From the NCBI RefSeq assembly GCF_002684405.1, contig NZ_NYVD01000088.1, positions 1-41,922 on the forward strand: a DNA stretch of 41,922 nt, in the 5' to 3' direction. Within the stretch, counting starts at the first letter, position 1. The number at the start of each line of letters is the position of its first letter. The notes beneath the pieces are model-generated. The model worked only from the letters and a program-made list of their open reading frames with translations, did not search any database and was not told where the DNA came from. This DNA is from Parvibaculum sp. (lineage in GTDB: Bacteria > Pseudomonadota > Alphaproteobacteria > Parvibaculales > Parvibaculaceae). Both the position numbers and the translations under genes were made by a program. Positions 7,149 through 16,955 of this stretch are shown in pieces.

Positions 7149-8126
7149 TCAATAGCGCAGCAAGAGCGATCCCCAGGTAAACCCGCCGCCCATCGCTTCG
7201 AGCAGAACGAGATCGCCCTTCTTGATTCGGCCATCCTTGAGCGCCGCGTCGAAAGCGAGCGGCACGGAGGCCGCCGAGGTGTTGCCGTGATCGGCCACCG
7301 TCATCACCACCTTTTCAGGCGGCAGGCCGATCCGCTTGGCGGTGCTGTCCAGAATGCGCTTGTTGGCCTGATGCGGCACGAACCAGTCGATGTCGTCCAC
7401 ACCAAGGCCGGTCGCCTCGAGCGACTCGCTGATGGCCTCGGCGATATTCACCACCGCGTGCCGGAACACCTCGCGGCCTTCCATGCGGACATGGCCGACC
7501 GTGCCGGTGGAGGACGGGCCACCATCGACATAGAGCTTGTCCTTCAGGCGGCCGTCGGAATGCAGATGCGCGGTGAGAATGCCCCGGTCCGCATTCGTCC
7601 CGTCGCCCTCGCCCGCCTGGACGACCATGGCGCCGGCCCCGTCGCCGAACAGCACGCAGGTCGTGCGGTCCGTCCAGTCCAGCAGCCGGGAAAAGGTCTC
7701 CGCGCCGATGACCAGCGCCGTCTTCGACTGGCCGGCCCGGATGAAGGTATCGGCAATGGTGAGCGCGTAAACGAAACCGGAGCAGACCGCCTGAATATCG
7801 AAGGCCGCGCCATGACCGAGGCCGAGCCCCGACTGCACGGTGGTCGCCGTCGCCGGGAAGGTATTGTCCGGCGTCGTCGTCGCCATGATGATCGTGTCGA
7901 TCTCCTGCACGTCGATGCCCGCATCGGCGATCGCCGCCCGCGCCGCATGCAGCGCTAGGTCGGAGGTGAGTTCCCCCTCCGCCGCGATGTGCCGGCTCTT
8001 GATGCCGGTCCGCTCGGTGATCCAGTCGTCCGTGGTTTCTACAACCTTGGAGAGATCTTCATTCGTCATGATCCGTTCCGGCAGATAGCTGCCGGTGCCG
8101 GTCACGATACTTCTTACTGATGTCAC
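7149..8126 (-). CDS. fabH: Beta-ketoacyl-ACP synthase III
   Basis: A 325-residue thiolase-fold condensing enzyme that starts fatty-acid synthesis by joining acetyl-CoA to malonyl-ACP. The catalytic triad is Cys115 (QAVCSGF), His252 (VPHQANKRI) and Asn282 (DHGNTSAAS). The start codon is GTG 8126, which overlaps the plsX stop in GTGA, so the two genes are translationally coupled. The order plsX-fabH-ihfA is the classic alphaproteobacterial arrangement. About 127 bp separate it from ihfA. Confidence 0.96.
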   Translation of the reverse strand: MTSVRSIVTGTGSYLPERIMTNEDLSKVVETTDDWITERTGIKSRHIAAEGELTSDLALHAARAAIADAGIDVQEIDTIIMATTTPDNTFPATATTVQSGLGLGHGAAFDIQAVCSGFVYALTIADTFIRAGQSKTALVIGAETFSRLLDWTDRTTCVLFGDGAGAMVVQAGEGDGTNADRGILTAHLHSDGRLKDKLYVDGGPSSTGTVGHVRMEGREVFRHAVVNIAEAISESLEATGLGVDDIDWFVPHQANKRILDSTAKRIGLPPEKVVMTVADHGNTSAASVPLAFDAALKDGRIKKGDLVLLEAMGGGFTWGSLLLRY

Positions 8127-9211
8127 GGCAGAGCTGCCTCGGATTCTTGAGTGTCCTGTTTGCCGCCATTGCGGCCGCTCGCGAGTTGTTCCAACCCGTC
8201 CAAATGACCGAGATCGGTCACGATCTTGTTGAGAAGGTCCGCCGACGCCACATCGACGGCCACGTCGATGGCCGCGGCAAACCCCAGCGCATCCGTGCCG
8301 CCATGGCTCTTCACCACCAGCCCGTTCAGGCCGAGAAAGAGACCGCCATTATTGGCGCGCGGATCGAGCCGCGTGGACAGCGCCTTGAAGGCGCCTTGCG
8401 CAAAGAAATATCCGATCTTCGCCATCAGCGACCGGGAGATGGCCGCACGCAGATATTCGGAAATCTGCCGCGCCGTACCCTCGGCGGTCTTCAGCGCGAT
8501 ATTGCCGGTAAACCCGTCGGTGACCACGACATCGACCGTGCCCTTGCCGAGATCGTCGCCCTCGACGAAGCCCTTGAAGACGATGGGAAGGTCGCTCTCG
8601 CGCAGCATCTGCGCGGCGGCTTTCACCTGCTCGGTGCCCTTCACTTCCTCCTCGCCGATATTGAGGAGGCCGACGGTCGGCTTGTCGACATTGAAGATGA
8701 CGCGGGCATAGGCCTCGCCCATCGCCGCGAACTGCACGAGCTGCTTTGCATCCGGCCCGATGGTGGCGCCGACATCCAGCACCACGCTTTCGCCGCGCGT
8801 GGTCGGCCAGAGCGCGGAGATGGCCGGCCGCTCCACATGAGCGAGCGTCTTCAGGATGAACATGGACATGGCCATGAGCGCGCCGGTATTGCCGGCGGAA
8901 ACAACGGCCTGCGCCTGCCCTTCCTTCACCGCGTCGATGGCCTGCCACATGCTGGAGACCTTGCGGCCGCGCCGGAGCGCCTGGCTCGGCTTGTCGTCCA
9001 TGGAAATGGAAACGTCGCAGTGATGGATCTCGCTGACCGAGGCGACGCGCGGAAACCGCTCCATCACCGCCTTCAGCTTTTCCTCGTCGCCATAGACGAG
9101 GAAGCGCACATCGGGATGTCGGACCGACGCGATGTCGATGCCGCCGATCACGGTCTCGGGGCCGTGATCGCCACCCATCCCGTCCACGGATATCGTTAGT
9201 CCTCGCGTCAC
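8123..9211 (-). CDS. plsX: Phosphate acyltransferase PlsX
   Basis: A 362-residue enzyme that converts acyl-ACP to acyl-phosphate for phosphatidic acid synthesis, peripheral at the membrane. Typical motifs are [16 protein letters not shown] at the start, [28 protein letters not shown] and [14 protein letters not shown]. The tail after about residue 340 is polar and low complexity. It overlaps fabH by 4 bp. The 176-bp gap to the upstream DUF177 gene contains no rpmF, which in many bacteria sits here. Confidence 0.96.
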   Translation of the reverse strand: MTRGLTISVDGMGGDHGPETVIGGIDIASVRHPDVRFLVYGDEEKLKAVMERFPRVASVSEIHHCDVSISMDDKPSQALRRGRKVSSMWQAIDAVKEGQAQAVVSAGNTGALMAMSMFILKTLAHVERPAISALWPTTRGESVVLDVGATIGPDAKQLVQFAAMGEAYARVIFNVDKPTVGLLNIGEEEVKGTEQVKAAAQMLRESDLPIVFKGFVEGDDLGKGTVDVVVTDGFTGNIALKTAEGTARQISEYLRAAISRSLMAKIGYFFAQGAFKALSTRLDPRANNGGLFLGLNGLVVKSHGGTDALGFAAAIDVAVDVASADLLNKIVTDLGHLDGLEQLASGRNGGKQDTQESEAALP

Positions 9212-9387
9212 TCCAGCCCCTCCTGAAACGGCTCAATACCCCGGCTTCGCGACAAATCGGGGTTTAACAGGCGAATCGACCCGGGAAGGGTCCCGCGGAT
9301 CAGACTCGCGCGCCCGAACATACAGCCATCATACCCCGATACAATACCCATCAAACAAGGCCGTCTTGTCTCGACCGGGGTATGCGA

Positions 9388-10008
9388 TTAGTCGTTTTTC
9401 TTGAGTTTTTCCAATATTGCAAAGGGGTTTTCACGCTCTTCCCCAGCGTCCGCCTCTTCCTGCGGGGCCGCCTCGGCAGGCTCTTCGAGCGCCGCGCCGG
9501 GCTTGCGCGGATAAGGCTCCATGGCCAGCGAGAGCTGCTCGGCCACCGCTTCGCCATAGTCCACCCGGCCACCGGCCAGAAACGGCTCCGGCGGCTCCAC
9601 CGCTTCCGGATCGATGAGAATCTCCTTCTCATCGGCTCCTGAAAAGCGCGCATCCCGCTCGATCTGGTCGTCGGGCAGGAAATGCAGGGTGAATTCCTCC
9701 GAAATCTCCTCGCTCATCGGCTCCAGCGTCACGACGCATTCGCGCATGAGATCGGCTTCATAGCTGCAATCGAGGGTCAGCCCCGTCTTGCGCCACGGCC
9801 GCAGCTTCGCCACGCCGGAAAGCCGCGAAATGCCTGGAATTCCGAAGCGGCGGGCCAGCGCCGCGCATTCGGCCTCATCGGCCTCGAAAGGAATGGCCGT
9901 GCCCTTGGGCGGCACGTCATTGGCCGACACGAGGCGGCGGAATTCCGGCTTGCTGTCCTTGTTATTCGCTGGGTCGCTCAAAAGCTGCTCCTCAGGCCGA
10001 AATGTCAT
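9388..10008 (-). CDS. DUF177 (YceD-like) protein
   Basis: A 206-residue cytoplasmic protein of the DUF177/YceD family, linked in other bacteria to 23S rRNA and ribosome biogenesis. Visible features are FGIPGISRLSGVAKLRP (about 61-77), LTLDCSYEADLMRECVVTLE with two cysteines, and ISEEFTLHFLP, then FLAGGRVDYGEAVAEQLSL. The tail is acidic and ends FAILEKLKKND. ATG 10008 is chosen as the first ATG after the frame opens. It lies 17 bp inside the end of the upstream chaperone gene, so translation is coupled. The Shine-Dalgarno sequence is weak. Confidence 0.85.
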   Translation of the reverse strand: MTFRPEEQLLSDPANNKDSKPEFRRLVSANDVPPKGTAIPFEADEAECAALARRFGIPGISRLSGVAKLRPWRKTGLTLDCSYEADLMRECVVTLEPMSEEISEEFTLHFLPDDQIERDARFSGADEKEILIDPEAVEPPEPFLAGGRVDYGEAVAEQLSLAMEPYPRKPGAALEEPAEAAPQEEADAGEERENPFAILEKLKKND

Positions 10009-10597
10009 GGGCTTCGGGCGATCCGATGCCCTGAGCGGCGCGCGTGGCGGCGAGATCTTCCGCAACCGGCGGCTCGGGAAACCGGATTTCGCCGGCAATC
10101 AGCGCCTTTTCGGGCTGCGCCCTCAGCGCCGAGGCCGCCCGGCCCACATAGGCCGCGATCAGCGTGAGCTGAGCCCTGTCCACGGCCGCATCGCCGTAGA
10201 TATTGCGCCGAATCGCCTCCTGCAAGGTCTCGGAACCGCCCGCCAAGCCCGCCTCATAGGCCGAAATCCGCCCATAAAAGGAGGAAGCGAGCTTCTTGAC
10301 CTTCTTGCCGACGCTGAGATCGCCGACGCCCATTTCGCGCATGGTCTGGTCCAGATCGTCGAAAAACACGTCGAAAAAGCGCTGCCCGAGGGCCTTGGCC
10401 TCGTCTCCGCCCTGTTTCAGCCGGTGCATCGCCAGAAAGGCGTGAAGCGCAACCATCTCGAAACGGCTTTCCACGGTATCGGGAACGCCCGCATGACGAT
10501 AGAATTCCGCCCGGCGCGCCTGATCGCTTACCGCCCGGTAAAGCCGGAAGGCCGCGTCATCGTTTTGGGGACGGCGAAACAATTTGTTCCATATCAT
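9992..10597 (-). CDS. Ubiquinol-cytochrome c chaperone (CBP3-like)
   Basis: A 201-residue homologue of mitochondrial CBP3/UQCC1, an assembly factor for cytochrome b of the bc1 complex. Family features are FRLYRAVSDQARRAEFYRHA near the N-terminus, FEMVALHAFLAMHRL, and FFDVFFDDLDQTMREMGVGD followed by VGKKVKKLASSFYGR. It is soluble and lacks a signal peptide. It is the first gene of the minus-strand run towards plsX/fabH, divergent from the BamE gene with about 120 bp between them, and overlaps DUF177 by 17 bp. Confidence 0.9.
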   Translation of the reverse strand: MIWNKLFRRPQNDDAAFRLYRAVSDQARRAEFYRHAGVPDTVESRFEMVALHAFLAMHRLKQGGDEAKALGQRFFDVFFDDLDQTMREMGVGDLSVGKKVKKLASSFYGRISAYEAGLAGGSETLQEAIRRNIYGDAAVDRAQLTLIAAYVGRAASALRAQPEKALIAGEIRFPEPPVAEDLAATRAAQGIGSPEAHDISA

Positions 10598-10719
10598 TCG
10601 GTAATCTCCTGCCCGACCCGTCGGGAGCTGAAAGCGCGGCCTGACATGCCGATTGAATTTAGTTGCCGACAGGGGTAGGTCAACGCATGAAGAAGATGTG
10701 TCGAGGAGGCAGTCACGCC

Positions 10720-11205
10720 ATGAAGTCCGCTCACCCGCGCCGTAAGCTCAAGGCCGTCCTGGCCGCATCCCTGATCGCGACCAGCGCCACGCTGACGGTC
10801 GCCTGCGCACCCGTCGTGGAAGAGCGCGGTTACATCTTCGACGCGAAAGACCTGAAGCAGGTACATCCCGGCGACAGCCGCGAGCAGATAAGACAGCTCC
10901 TCGGGACGCCCTCGACCGTTTCCACCGTCCGCGGCGAAGCCTGGTATTACATTTCCAGCAAGTTCGAAACCTACGCCTTTTACGCGCCCGAAGAGGTCGA
11001 CCGCAAGGTCGCTGCCATCTATTTCGACAAATCCGGCGTGGTGGACGATGTCGCCTATTACGGGCTGGAAGACGGCCGGGTGATCAATTTCGTCGACCGC
11101 AAGACGCCCACCCGCGGCAAGGAGATGACGGTTCTCGAACAGCTCTTCTCCAATATCGGCCGCTACAACAATGCGGGTGCGAGCAAGCCGCAGCCGGGCA
11201 ACTGA
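10720..11205 (+). CDS. bamE: BamE/SmpA-family outer-membrane assembly lipoprotein
   Basis: A 161-residue precursor. A basic n-region (KSAHPRRKLK) and a hydrophobic segment end at ATLTVAC, a lipobox with a non-standard Thr at -3, giving a lipidated Cys at about residue 29. The mature part shows the SmpA/OmlA signature: DLKQVHPGDSREQIRQLLGT, then WYYISSKFETYAFY and the beta strand KVAAIYFDKSG. BamE supports beta-barrel insertion by the Bam complex. ATG 10720 has GAGGAGG about ten bases upstream. An in-frame ATG 11 codons earlier is less likely. It converges with the acyltransferase gene with a 3-bp gap. Confidence 0.9.
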   Translation: MKSAHPRRKLKAVLAASLIATSATLTVACAPVVEERGYIFDAKDLKQVHPGDSREQIRQLLGTPSTVSTVRGEAWYYISSKFETYAFYAPEEVDRKVAAIYFDKSGVVDDVAYYGLEDGRVINFVDRKTPTRGKEMTVLEQLFSNIGRYNNAGASKPQPGN

Positions 11206-11208
11206 TCC

Positions 11209-12342
11209 TCAGGCGAACCTCAACCTGACATAGCCGACGCCTGACCGCAGGCGCCGGCGCAGGATGTCTTTCAGCACGTTCGTCCAGGGCGTGATCAGGA
11301 AGGTGACGCCGATGACGCAGACGAAGACGGCGAGCTTCTGCCAGGTGGAGTGCACGTCGTAGAGCCCGAGCGCGGCGACGCAGACGAAAATCGGAAAGTG
11401 GAACAGGTAGATCGGGAAAGTCGCATCGCCGACCTTGCGGGCGATCGCCTTCAACCGGTCCGGCACCGCGATCCGCTCGCCGTAAAGGTCCAGCGCCCAG
11501 AACACCCAGGCGAAAACCGCAAGCGCGGCAATGGACGGCAGAACCAGCGACACCGATACGCGCGCCGGGTCCACATGCAGCATGCCGAAGAAGACGTCGA
11601 TCACCTGCCGGATCGTTTCGGCAAAGCCATTGAGGTCGACGGCGGCAAGCCCCATCACCGCGACGGCGCCCCCTGCGACGAAGAGGCGAATGCCCGTCCC
11701 CGTCTTCCTCTCCTTGCGGCTGTAGACGTCGTAAAGCGCCGCCCCGCCGATCCAGACGACCGCCATGAAGAGGATGTTGGGGCCGAGCAGCAGCGCGGTC
11801 AGGCCGAGCAACATGTAACGGCGGGAGAGATAAAGGCCGTACATCAGATAAAAGGCGGCTTCGTAGCCGAGCGACCAGAAAGGCGAATTGGACAGCGGAT
11901 AGATGCTGTAGCCCCAGAGCTGGGTAAGGAAGCCGACATTGGCGAAAATCCGGAAAATCGGATGGTCCGCCTCCCCACCCCAATTGCTCATATAGAAATC
12001 CGGCGCGGCATAGCGCGAAACCGCGTCGAGACAGATCGTGGCGACGAGCGCCGGCAAGGCGACCGACCAGAGCCGCGACAGGCGGTCGACATAATAGCGG
12101 CCCTCATCGAAGGATTTTCCGTCCGGATAGATCATCCGGATGGTGTAGCCGCTCAGAACGAAGAAGCCCCCGACCGCGGCGACGCCGAAGATCGTCAGAT
12201 CGGGCCAGTCCGGCTGGAAATAGCTCTGGGTCCAGTGCGCGCCGGCGACCGCAAGAGCGAGAAAGACCCGCGATACATCGAGCAGCACGGATATGGAATC
12301 GGGAACAATTCGCGTGCCCGCCGCCTGGCCTTGCCCCGTCAT
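11209..12342 (-). CDS. Acyltransferase-3 family membrane protein
   Basis: A 377-residue multi-span membrane protein of the OafA/NodX acyltransferase-3 family, about ten helices. Visible motifs are LDVSRVFLALAVAGAHW (first helix, with the conserved R), VGGFFVLSGYTIRM, YYVDRLSRLWSVALPAL and SPFWSLGYEAAFYLMYG. Members O-acylate sugars or lipids at the cell surface. No glycosyltransferase genes are nearby, so the substrate is unknown. In the first conserved region the usual H-D/H motif is reduced to AGAHWTQ. ATG 12342 with GGGAG upstream is preferred over longer readings to 12465. Confidence 0.85.
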   Translation of the reverse strand: MTGQGQAAGTRIVPDSISVLLDVSRVFLALAVAGAHWTQSYFQPDWPDLTIFGVAAVGGFFVLSGYTIRMIYPDGKSFDEGRYYVDRLSRLWSVALPALVATICLDAVSRYAAPDFYMSNWGGEADHPIFRIFANVGFLTQLWGYSIYPLSNSPFWSLGYEAAFYLMYGLYLSRRYMLLGLTALLLGPNILFMAVVWIGGAALYDVYSRKERKTGTGIRLFVAGGAVAVMGLAAVDLNGFAETIRQVIDVFFGMLHVDPARVSVSLVLPSIAALAVFAWVFWALDLYGERIAVPDRLKAIARKVGDATFPIYLFHFPIFVCVAALGLYDVHSTWQKLAVFVCVIGVTFLITPWTNVLKDILRRRLRSGVGYVRLRFA

Positions 12343-12533
12343 CCCTGCACTCCCATCCCGAATTGACACATGACCGCGTCCCGATCGGACATTTGTTAGA
12401 AACGCGGACGGCCCAAGCAGCGTTTTCCGCCGTTTTTCCGTCCGGTTTCCCTGTTCGACAATCACGCTTCAAGTCGCGGGCCATCCCGCGGGAGGCGCAG
12501 TCGAGCCGGGGCGAAAACAACCCGGGCAAAACA

Positions 12534-12563
12534 AAAGGCCCCGGCGTTTCCGCCGGGGCCTTT
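12534..12563 (-). terminator. Rho-independent terminator of hppA (possibly bidirectional)
   Basis: AAAGGCCCCGGCG (12534-12546) and CGCCGGGGCCTTT (12551-12563) form a perfect 13-bp stem with a 4-base loop. On the minus strand the stem is followed by TTTTGTTTTG, just 24 bp after the hppA stop. On the plus strand it is followed by TTTCTCTTTCTTTTT, so it could also stop plus-strand transcription. Confidence 0.93.
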
Positions 12564-12586
12564 CTCTTTCTTTTTGGTCCCCGCGC

Positions 12587-14698
12587 TTAGTGCGCGAGGA
12601 TCGCCAGCAGCAGCAGCGCCACGATGTTCGTGATCTTGATCATCGGGTTCACCGCCGGGCCGGCCGTATCCTTGTAGGGATCGCCGACCGTATCGCCGGT
12701 CACGGCCGCCTTATGGGCTTCAGAGCCCTTGCCGCCGTAATTGCCGTCTTCGATGTACTTCTTGGCGTTGTCCCACGCGCCGCCGCCGGCGGTCATGGAA
12801 AGCGCCACGAAGAGGCCGGTGATGATGACGCCGAGCAGCATCGCACCAACCGACGAGAAGGCGGCCGACTTGCCCGCGATCCAGTTGATCAGGAAGTAGA
12901 GCGCGATAGGCGACAGCACCGGCAGGAGCGACGGCACGATCATTTCCTTGATCGCCGCCTTGGTAAGCATATCCACCGCGCGGGCATAATCAGGCTTCGA
13001 CGTGCCCTTCATGATGCCCGGATCCGCCTTGAACTGACGGCGCACTTCCTCAACGATCGAGCCGGCAGCGCGGCCGACCGCCATCATGCCCATCGAGCCG
13101 AACAGGAAGGGCAACAAACCGCCGACGAAAAGCCCGACAACCACATAGGGATTGGAGAGCGAAAAGTCCGGCACAACCCCCTCGAAATACGGGAACTTAT
13201 CCGCATTGGCCGAGAAGAAGGTCAGGTCCTGCGTATAGGCCGCGAAGAGCACCAGCGCACCGAGACCGGCGGACCCGATGGCATAGCCCTTGGTCACCGC
13301 CTTGGTGGTGTTGCCGACCGCGTCGAGCGCGTCCGTCGTCTTGCGGACGTCCTCGGGCAGTTCCGCCATTTCCGCGATGCCGCCCGCATTGTCCGTCACC
13401 GGACCGAAAGCGTCGAGCGCGACCACCATGCCCGCAAGCGCCAGCATGGTCGTCACCGCGATGGCGATACCGAACAGACCCGCAAGGTTGAAGGAAACCA
13501 GAATGCCGACAACGATGATGATCGCCGGCAGCGCCGTAGCCTCCATCGAGACCGCGAGGCCCTGGATGACGTTCGTGCCGTGACCCGTTACCGAGGCGGC
13601 GGCAATGCTCTTCACCGGACGAAAGTTCACGCCGGTGTAGTACTCCGTCACCCAGATGATGAGACCCGTCACCGCCAGACCGACAATGCCGCAGACATAA
13701 AGCGTCATGCCGGTAAAGTTGAAGACATCGAAGGAATAGGCCGTATTGAGTCCGACCACCCAGTCGGTGACGAAATAGAGCGCAATCAGCGACAACACCG
13801 CCGAGGCGATGAAGCCCTTGTAGAGCGCGCCCATGATGTTCTGGCTCTTGCCGAGGCGTACGAAGAACGTACCGATGATGGAGGTGACGATGCAGGCACC
13901 GCCAATAGCGAGCGGATAGGTCATCATCGCCGTTTCGGCGGCACCGTTGAAGAAGATCGAGGCCAGCACCATGGTCGCTACCACGGTCACGGCATAGGTC
14001 TCGAAAAGGTCCGCCGCCATGCCCGCGCAGTCGCCGACATTGTCGCCGACATTATCGGCGATGGTGGCCGGGTTACGGGGATCGTCTTCCGGGATACCGG
14101 CTTCCACCTTGCCGACGAGATCGCCGCCGACATCCGCACCCTTGGTGAAGATACCGCCGCCGAGACGGGCGAAGATGGAGATGAGCGAGGCGCCGAAGCC
14201 GAGCGCCACCATGGCATCGATCACTTCACGATCGCCGGGGTTCAATCCAAAACCGAAAGTGAGCACTGTGAAATAGACCGACACGGCCAGCAGCGCGAGA
14301 CCGGCAACGAGCATGCCCGTCACCGCACCGGAGCGGAAAGCGATCGAAAGGCCGGCTGCAAGGCTCGTCGCGGACGCCTGCGTCGTGCGCACATTGGCAC
14401 GCACCGACACCAGCATGCCGATATAGCCCGCAAGACCCGACAGCGTGGCGCCGACAAGGAAACCGATGCCGACACGAATGCCGAGAAGATAGGAAACGAT
14501 GATGAAGATGACGGCGCCCACGATGGCAATCGTCGTGTACTGACGATTGAGATAGGCGGCAGCGCCTTCCTGGATCGCACTCGCAATTTCTTGCATGCGC
14601 TCATTGCCCGCGTCCGCTGCCAGCACGGAGCGTATCGCCCACATGCCATAGAGGATCGCGAGCACGCCGCAAGCAATGATAGCCCACATTGTGCTCAT
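12587..14698 (-). CDS. hppA: K+-independent proton-translocating pyrophosphatase
   Basis: A 703-residue membrane-bound pyrophosphatase with about 16 helices that couples PPi hydrolysis to H+ pumping. The catalytic loop is [19 protein letters not shown] (189-207), followed by [20 protein letters not shown] (216-235). A second acidic set, [16 protein letters not shown], starts at 429, and [15 protein letters not shown] lies near the C-terminus. Lys466 in [11 protein letters not shown] marks the K+-independent subfamily; K+-dependent enzymes have Ala there. AAGGA precedes ATG 14698. It is monocistronic with its own terminator, behind a 222-bp gap after thiL that should hold its promoter. Confidence 0.97.
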   Translation of the reverse strand: MSTMWAIIACGVLAILYGMWAIRSVLAADAGNERMQEIASAIQEGAAAYLNRQYTTIAIVGAVIFIIVSYLLGIRVGIGFLVGATLSGLAGYIGMLVSVRANVRTTQASATSLAAGLSIAFRSGAVTGMLVAGLALLAVSVYFTVLTFGFGLNPGDREVIDAMVALGFGASLISIFARLGGGIFTKGADVGGDLVGKVEAGIPEDDPRNPATIADNVGDNVGDCAGMAADLFETYAVTVVATMVLASIFFNGAAETAMMTYPLAIGGACIVTSIIGTFFVRLGKSQNIMGALYKGFIASAVLSLIALYFVTDWVVGLNTAYSFDVFNFTGMTLYVCGIVGLAVTGLIIWVTEYYTGVNFRPVKSIAAASVTGHGTNVIQGLAVSMEATALPAIIIVVGILVSFNLAGLFGIAIAVTTMLALAGMVVALDAFGPVTDNAGGIAEMAELPEDVRKTTDALDAVGNTTKAVTKGYAIGSAGLGALVLFAAYTQDLTFFSANADKFPYFEGVVPDFSLSNPYVVVGLFVGGLLPFLFGSMGMMAVGRAAGSIVEEVRRQFKADPGIMKGTSKPDYARAVDMLTKAAIKEMIVPSLLPVLSPIALYFLINWIAGKSAAFSSVGAMLLGVIITGLFVALSMTAGGGAWDNAKKYIEDGNYGGKGSEAHKAAVTGDTVGDPYKDTAGPAVNPMIKITNIVALLLLAILAH

Positions 14699-14920
14699 TC
14701 TCTCTGTCCTTAATTTTTATGAAGGTCAGGTCGGTCGTTACGCACGCAACAAACACAAGACGAGAGAAATTCCCCAAATCCTCCCTGAGAATCCCCTCTA
14801 CCTCCCCGGCCATACTCTTAAGCGGGAAAAACGATGCCAAATGCTCAAGATGAAAGCAACCGGACCGATGCACTCATTTTATAAAGGGGTCCGCAAGCGC
14901 CCGCAGGGCCATGAAGACGC

Positions 14921-15943
14921 TCAGAAATGGCGGAAACCCGCATGGGGAACGGCGATGGGCTCGCCCTCCGCATCGACGAGCCGAACCAGCGTTTCGGGCG
15001 TACGATTCGCCCGTTCCTCAAGGTGACCGATAAGAGCGACCGGCACCCCTGCCCCAGCGGCAGCTTCAAGAAACGCCTCTTCCGCTTCGGCGGACACGGC
15101 AAGGAGCAGTTCGTAATCGTCGCCGCCGGTGAGAAGCGAGGCGAATGTGACATCGCTCTCGGCCAGAAGCATGGCCGCCGCCGCGGGCGAAAGAGGAACG
15201 TCCGCCGCCCGGATGGTGGCGGCAAGGCCGGAGGCTTCGCACATATGCGTCAGATCCGATACGAGCCCGTCCGACACATCGAGCGCGGCATAAACGATGC
15301 CGGAAAGCGCGGGCCCGAGCGTCACGCGCGGTTGCGGCAGGCGGTACCGGTCGGCCAGAAAGGCGCGGTCCGCATCCGAACCTGAATGCAGCTGCTCCCG
15401 CAACACGGCAAGGCCGAGCGACGCATCGCCGATGGTGCCGGTCACATAGACCCTATCGCCCGCCTGCGCCCCGCCGCGCGGCAGCATGGCGCCCTCTTCC
15501 ACCTCGCCGATGGCGGTGAGCGAGAGCGTCAGCGGACCCGGCGTCGATACGGTGTCGCCGCCCCAGAGCGAGATACCGAACGCGGCCTGATCCTCGGCAA
15601 GTCCGGCCGCAAAGCCTTCCAGCCACGACATGGAACATGTCTCGGGAAGCGCCGTGACGAGCAGATAGCCGCGCGGGCGCGCACCCTTGGCGGCAAGATC
15701 GGAGAGGTTCACGCGAAGAAGTTTCCGGGCAATCGTGTCGGGCGGATCTGAAGGGAGGAAATGGACGCCCTCCACCATCGCATCGACGGTCAGGACCGTC
15801 TCCTTGCCCGGAGCAGCCCGGTAAAGCGCGGCATCGTCCGTGAGACCGAAAGCACCGGCGGCCTCGCGCGCAAGCGGCGCGAACAGCTCGGCGATCAGCT
15901 CGAACTCGCCGGGGCGGGGCCTGTCTGCCTTCCCGCCCGCCAT
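14921..15943 (-). CDS. thiL: Thiamine-monophosphate kinase
   Basis: A 340-residue ATP-dependent kinase that makes thiamine pyrophosphate from thiamine monophosphate. Motifs are FGLTDDAALYR (metal site), LTVDAMVEGVHFLPSD, VNLSDLAAKGARPRGYLL, GGDTVSTPG and ALDVSDGLVSDL. It follows nusB by 2 bp and is the last gene of the glyA/rib/nusB run, an order common in proteobacteria. It ends GEPIAVPHAGFRHF, the usual family ending. Confidence 0.95.
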   Translation of the reverse strand: MAGGKADRPRPGEFELIAELFAPLAREAAGAFGLTDDAALYRAAPGKETVLTVDAMVEGVHFLPSDPPDTIARKLLRVNLSDLAAKGARPRGYLLVTALPETCSMSWLEGFAAGLAEDQAAFGISLWGGDTVSTPGPLTLSLTAIGEVEEGAMLPRGGAQAGDRVYVTGTIGDASLGLAVLREQLHSGSDADRAFLADRYRLPQPRVTLGPALSGIVYAALDVSDGLVSDLTHMCEASGLAATIRAADVPLSPAAAAMLLAESDVTFASLLTGGDDYELLLAVSAEAEEAFLEAAAGAGVPVALIGHLEERANRTPETLVRLVDAEGEPIAVPHAGFRHF

Positions 15944-15945
15944 GC

Positions 15946-16458
15946 TCAGGCCTTCCTGCCGCCCGCGCCCTTCCCTGCGTCGGGAGAGCGGATTTCCTTC
16001 GCCATCCGGTCGAGCACGGCATTCACGACGCCCGGCTCGTCGCCTTCGAAAAAGGCGTGAGCGATATCGACATATTCGTTGATGACGACCTTCACCGGCA
16101 CGTCCTTGCAGCGGCGCAGCTCATAGGCGCCCGCGCGCAGGATGGCCCGAAGCGTGGAATCGACGCGCGCCAGCGCCCAGCCCCGGGCAAGCGAATGGTT
16201 CACATGGGTGTCGATGTCGCGCTGCTCACGCAGCACGCCGCGCACGAGATCCTCGAAATGAGCGGCATCGCCCGCCACGATCTCCTCGTCCTCGATGTTC
16301 TCGCCCAGACGGAAGGTCTTGAACTCGGCAATGACCTCCTCCATCGGCGTTCCCGCCACATCCATCTGGTAAAGGGCCTGCACGGCCCCCAGCCGCGCGG
16401 CGCTGCGGGCGCGCGGATCGGTTTTCCGGTTATCGGCGTGTTCGGCGTTACTCGTCAC
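15946..16458 (-). CDS. nusB: Transcription antitermination factor NusB
   Basis: A 170-residue all-helical RNA-binding protein that, with NusE (S10), binds boxA in rRNA leaders. RSAARLGAVQALYQMDVAG (about 18-36) and the C-terminal VVINEYVDIAHAFFEGDEPGF-type segment (FEGDEPGVVNAVLDR here) are diagnostic. It lies between ribH (38-bp gap) and thiL (2-bp gap), the conserved rib-nusB-thiL arrangement. Confidence 0.95.
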   Translation of the reverse strand: MTSNAEHADNRKTDPRARSAARLGAVQALYQMDVAGTPMEEVIAEFKTFRLGENIEDEEIVAGDAAHFEDLVRGVLREQRDIDTHVNHSLARGWALARVDSTLRAILRAGAYELRRCKDVPVKVVINEYVDIAHAFFEGDEPGVVNAVLDRMAKEIRSPDAGKGAGGRKA

Positions 16459-16496
16459 TTGGCGCTGTCGCTTTCAAAGAACGGTCAGAACGGGGC

Positions 16497-16955
16497 TCAG
16501 GCCCCGAGCTGTTTTTTCAGGTCGATCATGTCGAGGCAAGCCTTTGCCGCGCCGCCGCCCTTGTTCTTGGCGGAAACGTTGGCGCGGGCCCATGCCTGCT
16601 CCTCGTTTTCCACTGTCTGGATGCCGTTGCCAAGAGCCAAGGCGCGATCGACGGTCAAATTCATGAGCGCGCGGGCGGATTCATTGGAAACGATCTCGTA
16701 ATGCGTCGTTTCACCGCGGATCACGCAGCCCAGAACGACATAGCCGTCAAACCGGGCCGAGGGGCCGCCATGGGTCATGCCTTCCAGCGCGAATTTGACC
16801 GCCGCGGGCGTTTCCAGCACGCCCGGCACGCTCACGCGCTGATAGGTGGCGCCGCGCGCCTCGATTTCGGCAATGGCGCCACGGGCCAGCTCGTCGGCCA
16901 GATCCTCGTAGAAACGCGCCTCGACAATGAGGATATGGGGGTTGTTGTCGCTCAT
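16497..16955 (-). CDS. ribH: 6,7-dimethyl-8-ribityllumazine synthase
   Basis: A 152-residue enzyme that condenses 5-amino-6-ribitylamino-uracil with 3,4-dihydroxybutanone phosphate, the penultimate step of riboflavin synthesis. It assembles into oligomers. VIRGETTHYEIVSNESA (78-94) contains catalytic His85, and VPGVLETPAAVK is the substrate loop. The start ATG overlaps the ribBA stop by 4 bp, so the two are translationally coupled. Confidence 0.96.
   Translation of the reverse strand: MSDNNPHILIVEARFYEDLADELARGAIAEIEARGATYQRVSVPGVLETPAAVKFALEGMTHGGPSARFDGYVVLGCVIRGETTHYEIVSNESARALMNLTVDRALALGNGIQTVENEEQAWARANVSAKNKGGGAAKACLDMIDLKKQLGA

Noticed and set aside
12590-14713. A 707-codon open frame on the plus strand opposite hppA
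   Set aside because: It mirrors hppA end to end, and its translation is low-complexity Arg/His/Asp. hppA has motifs, an RBS and a terminator.
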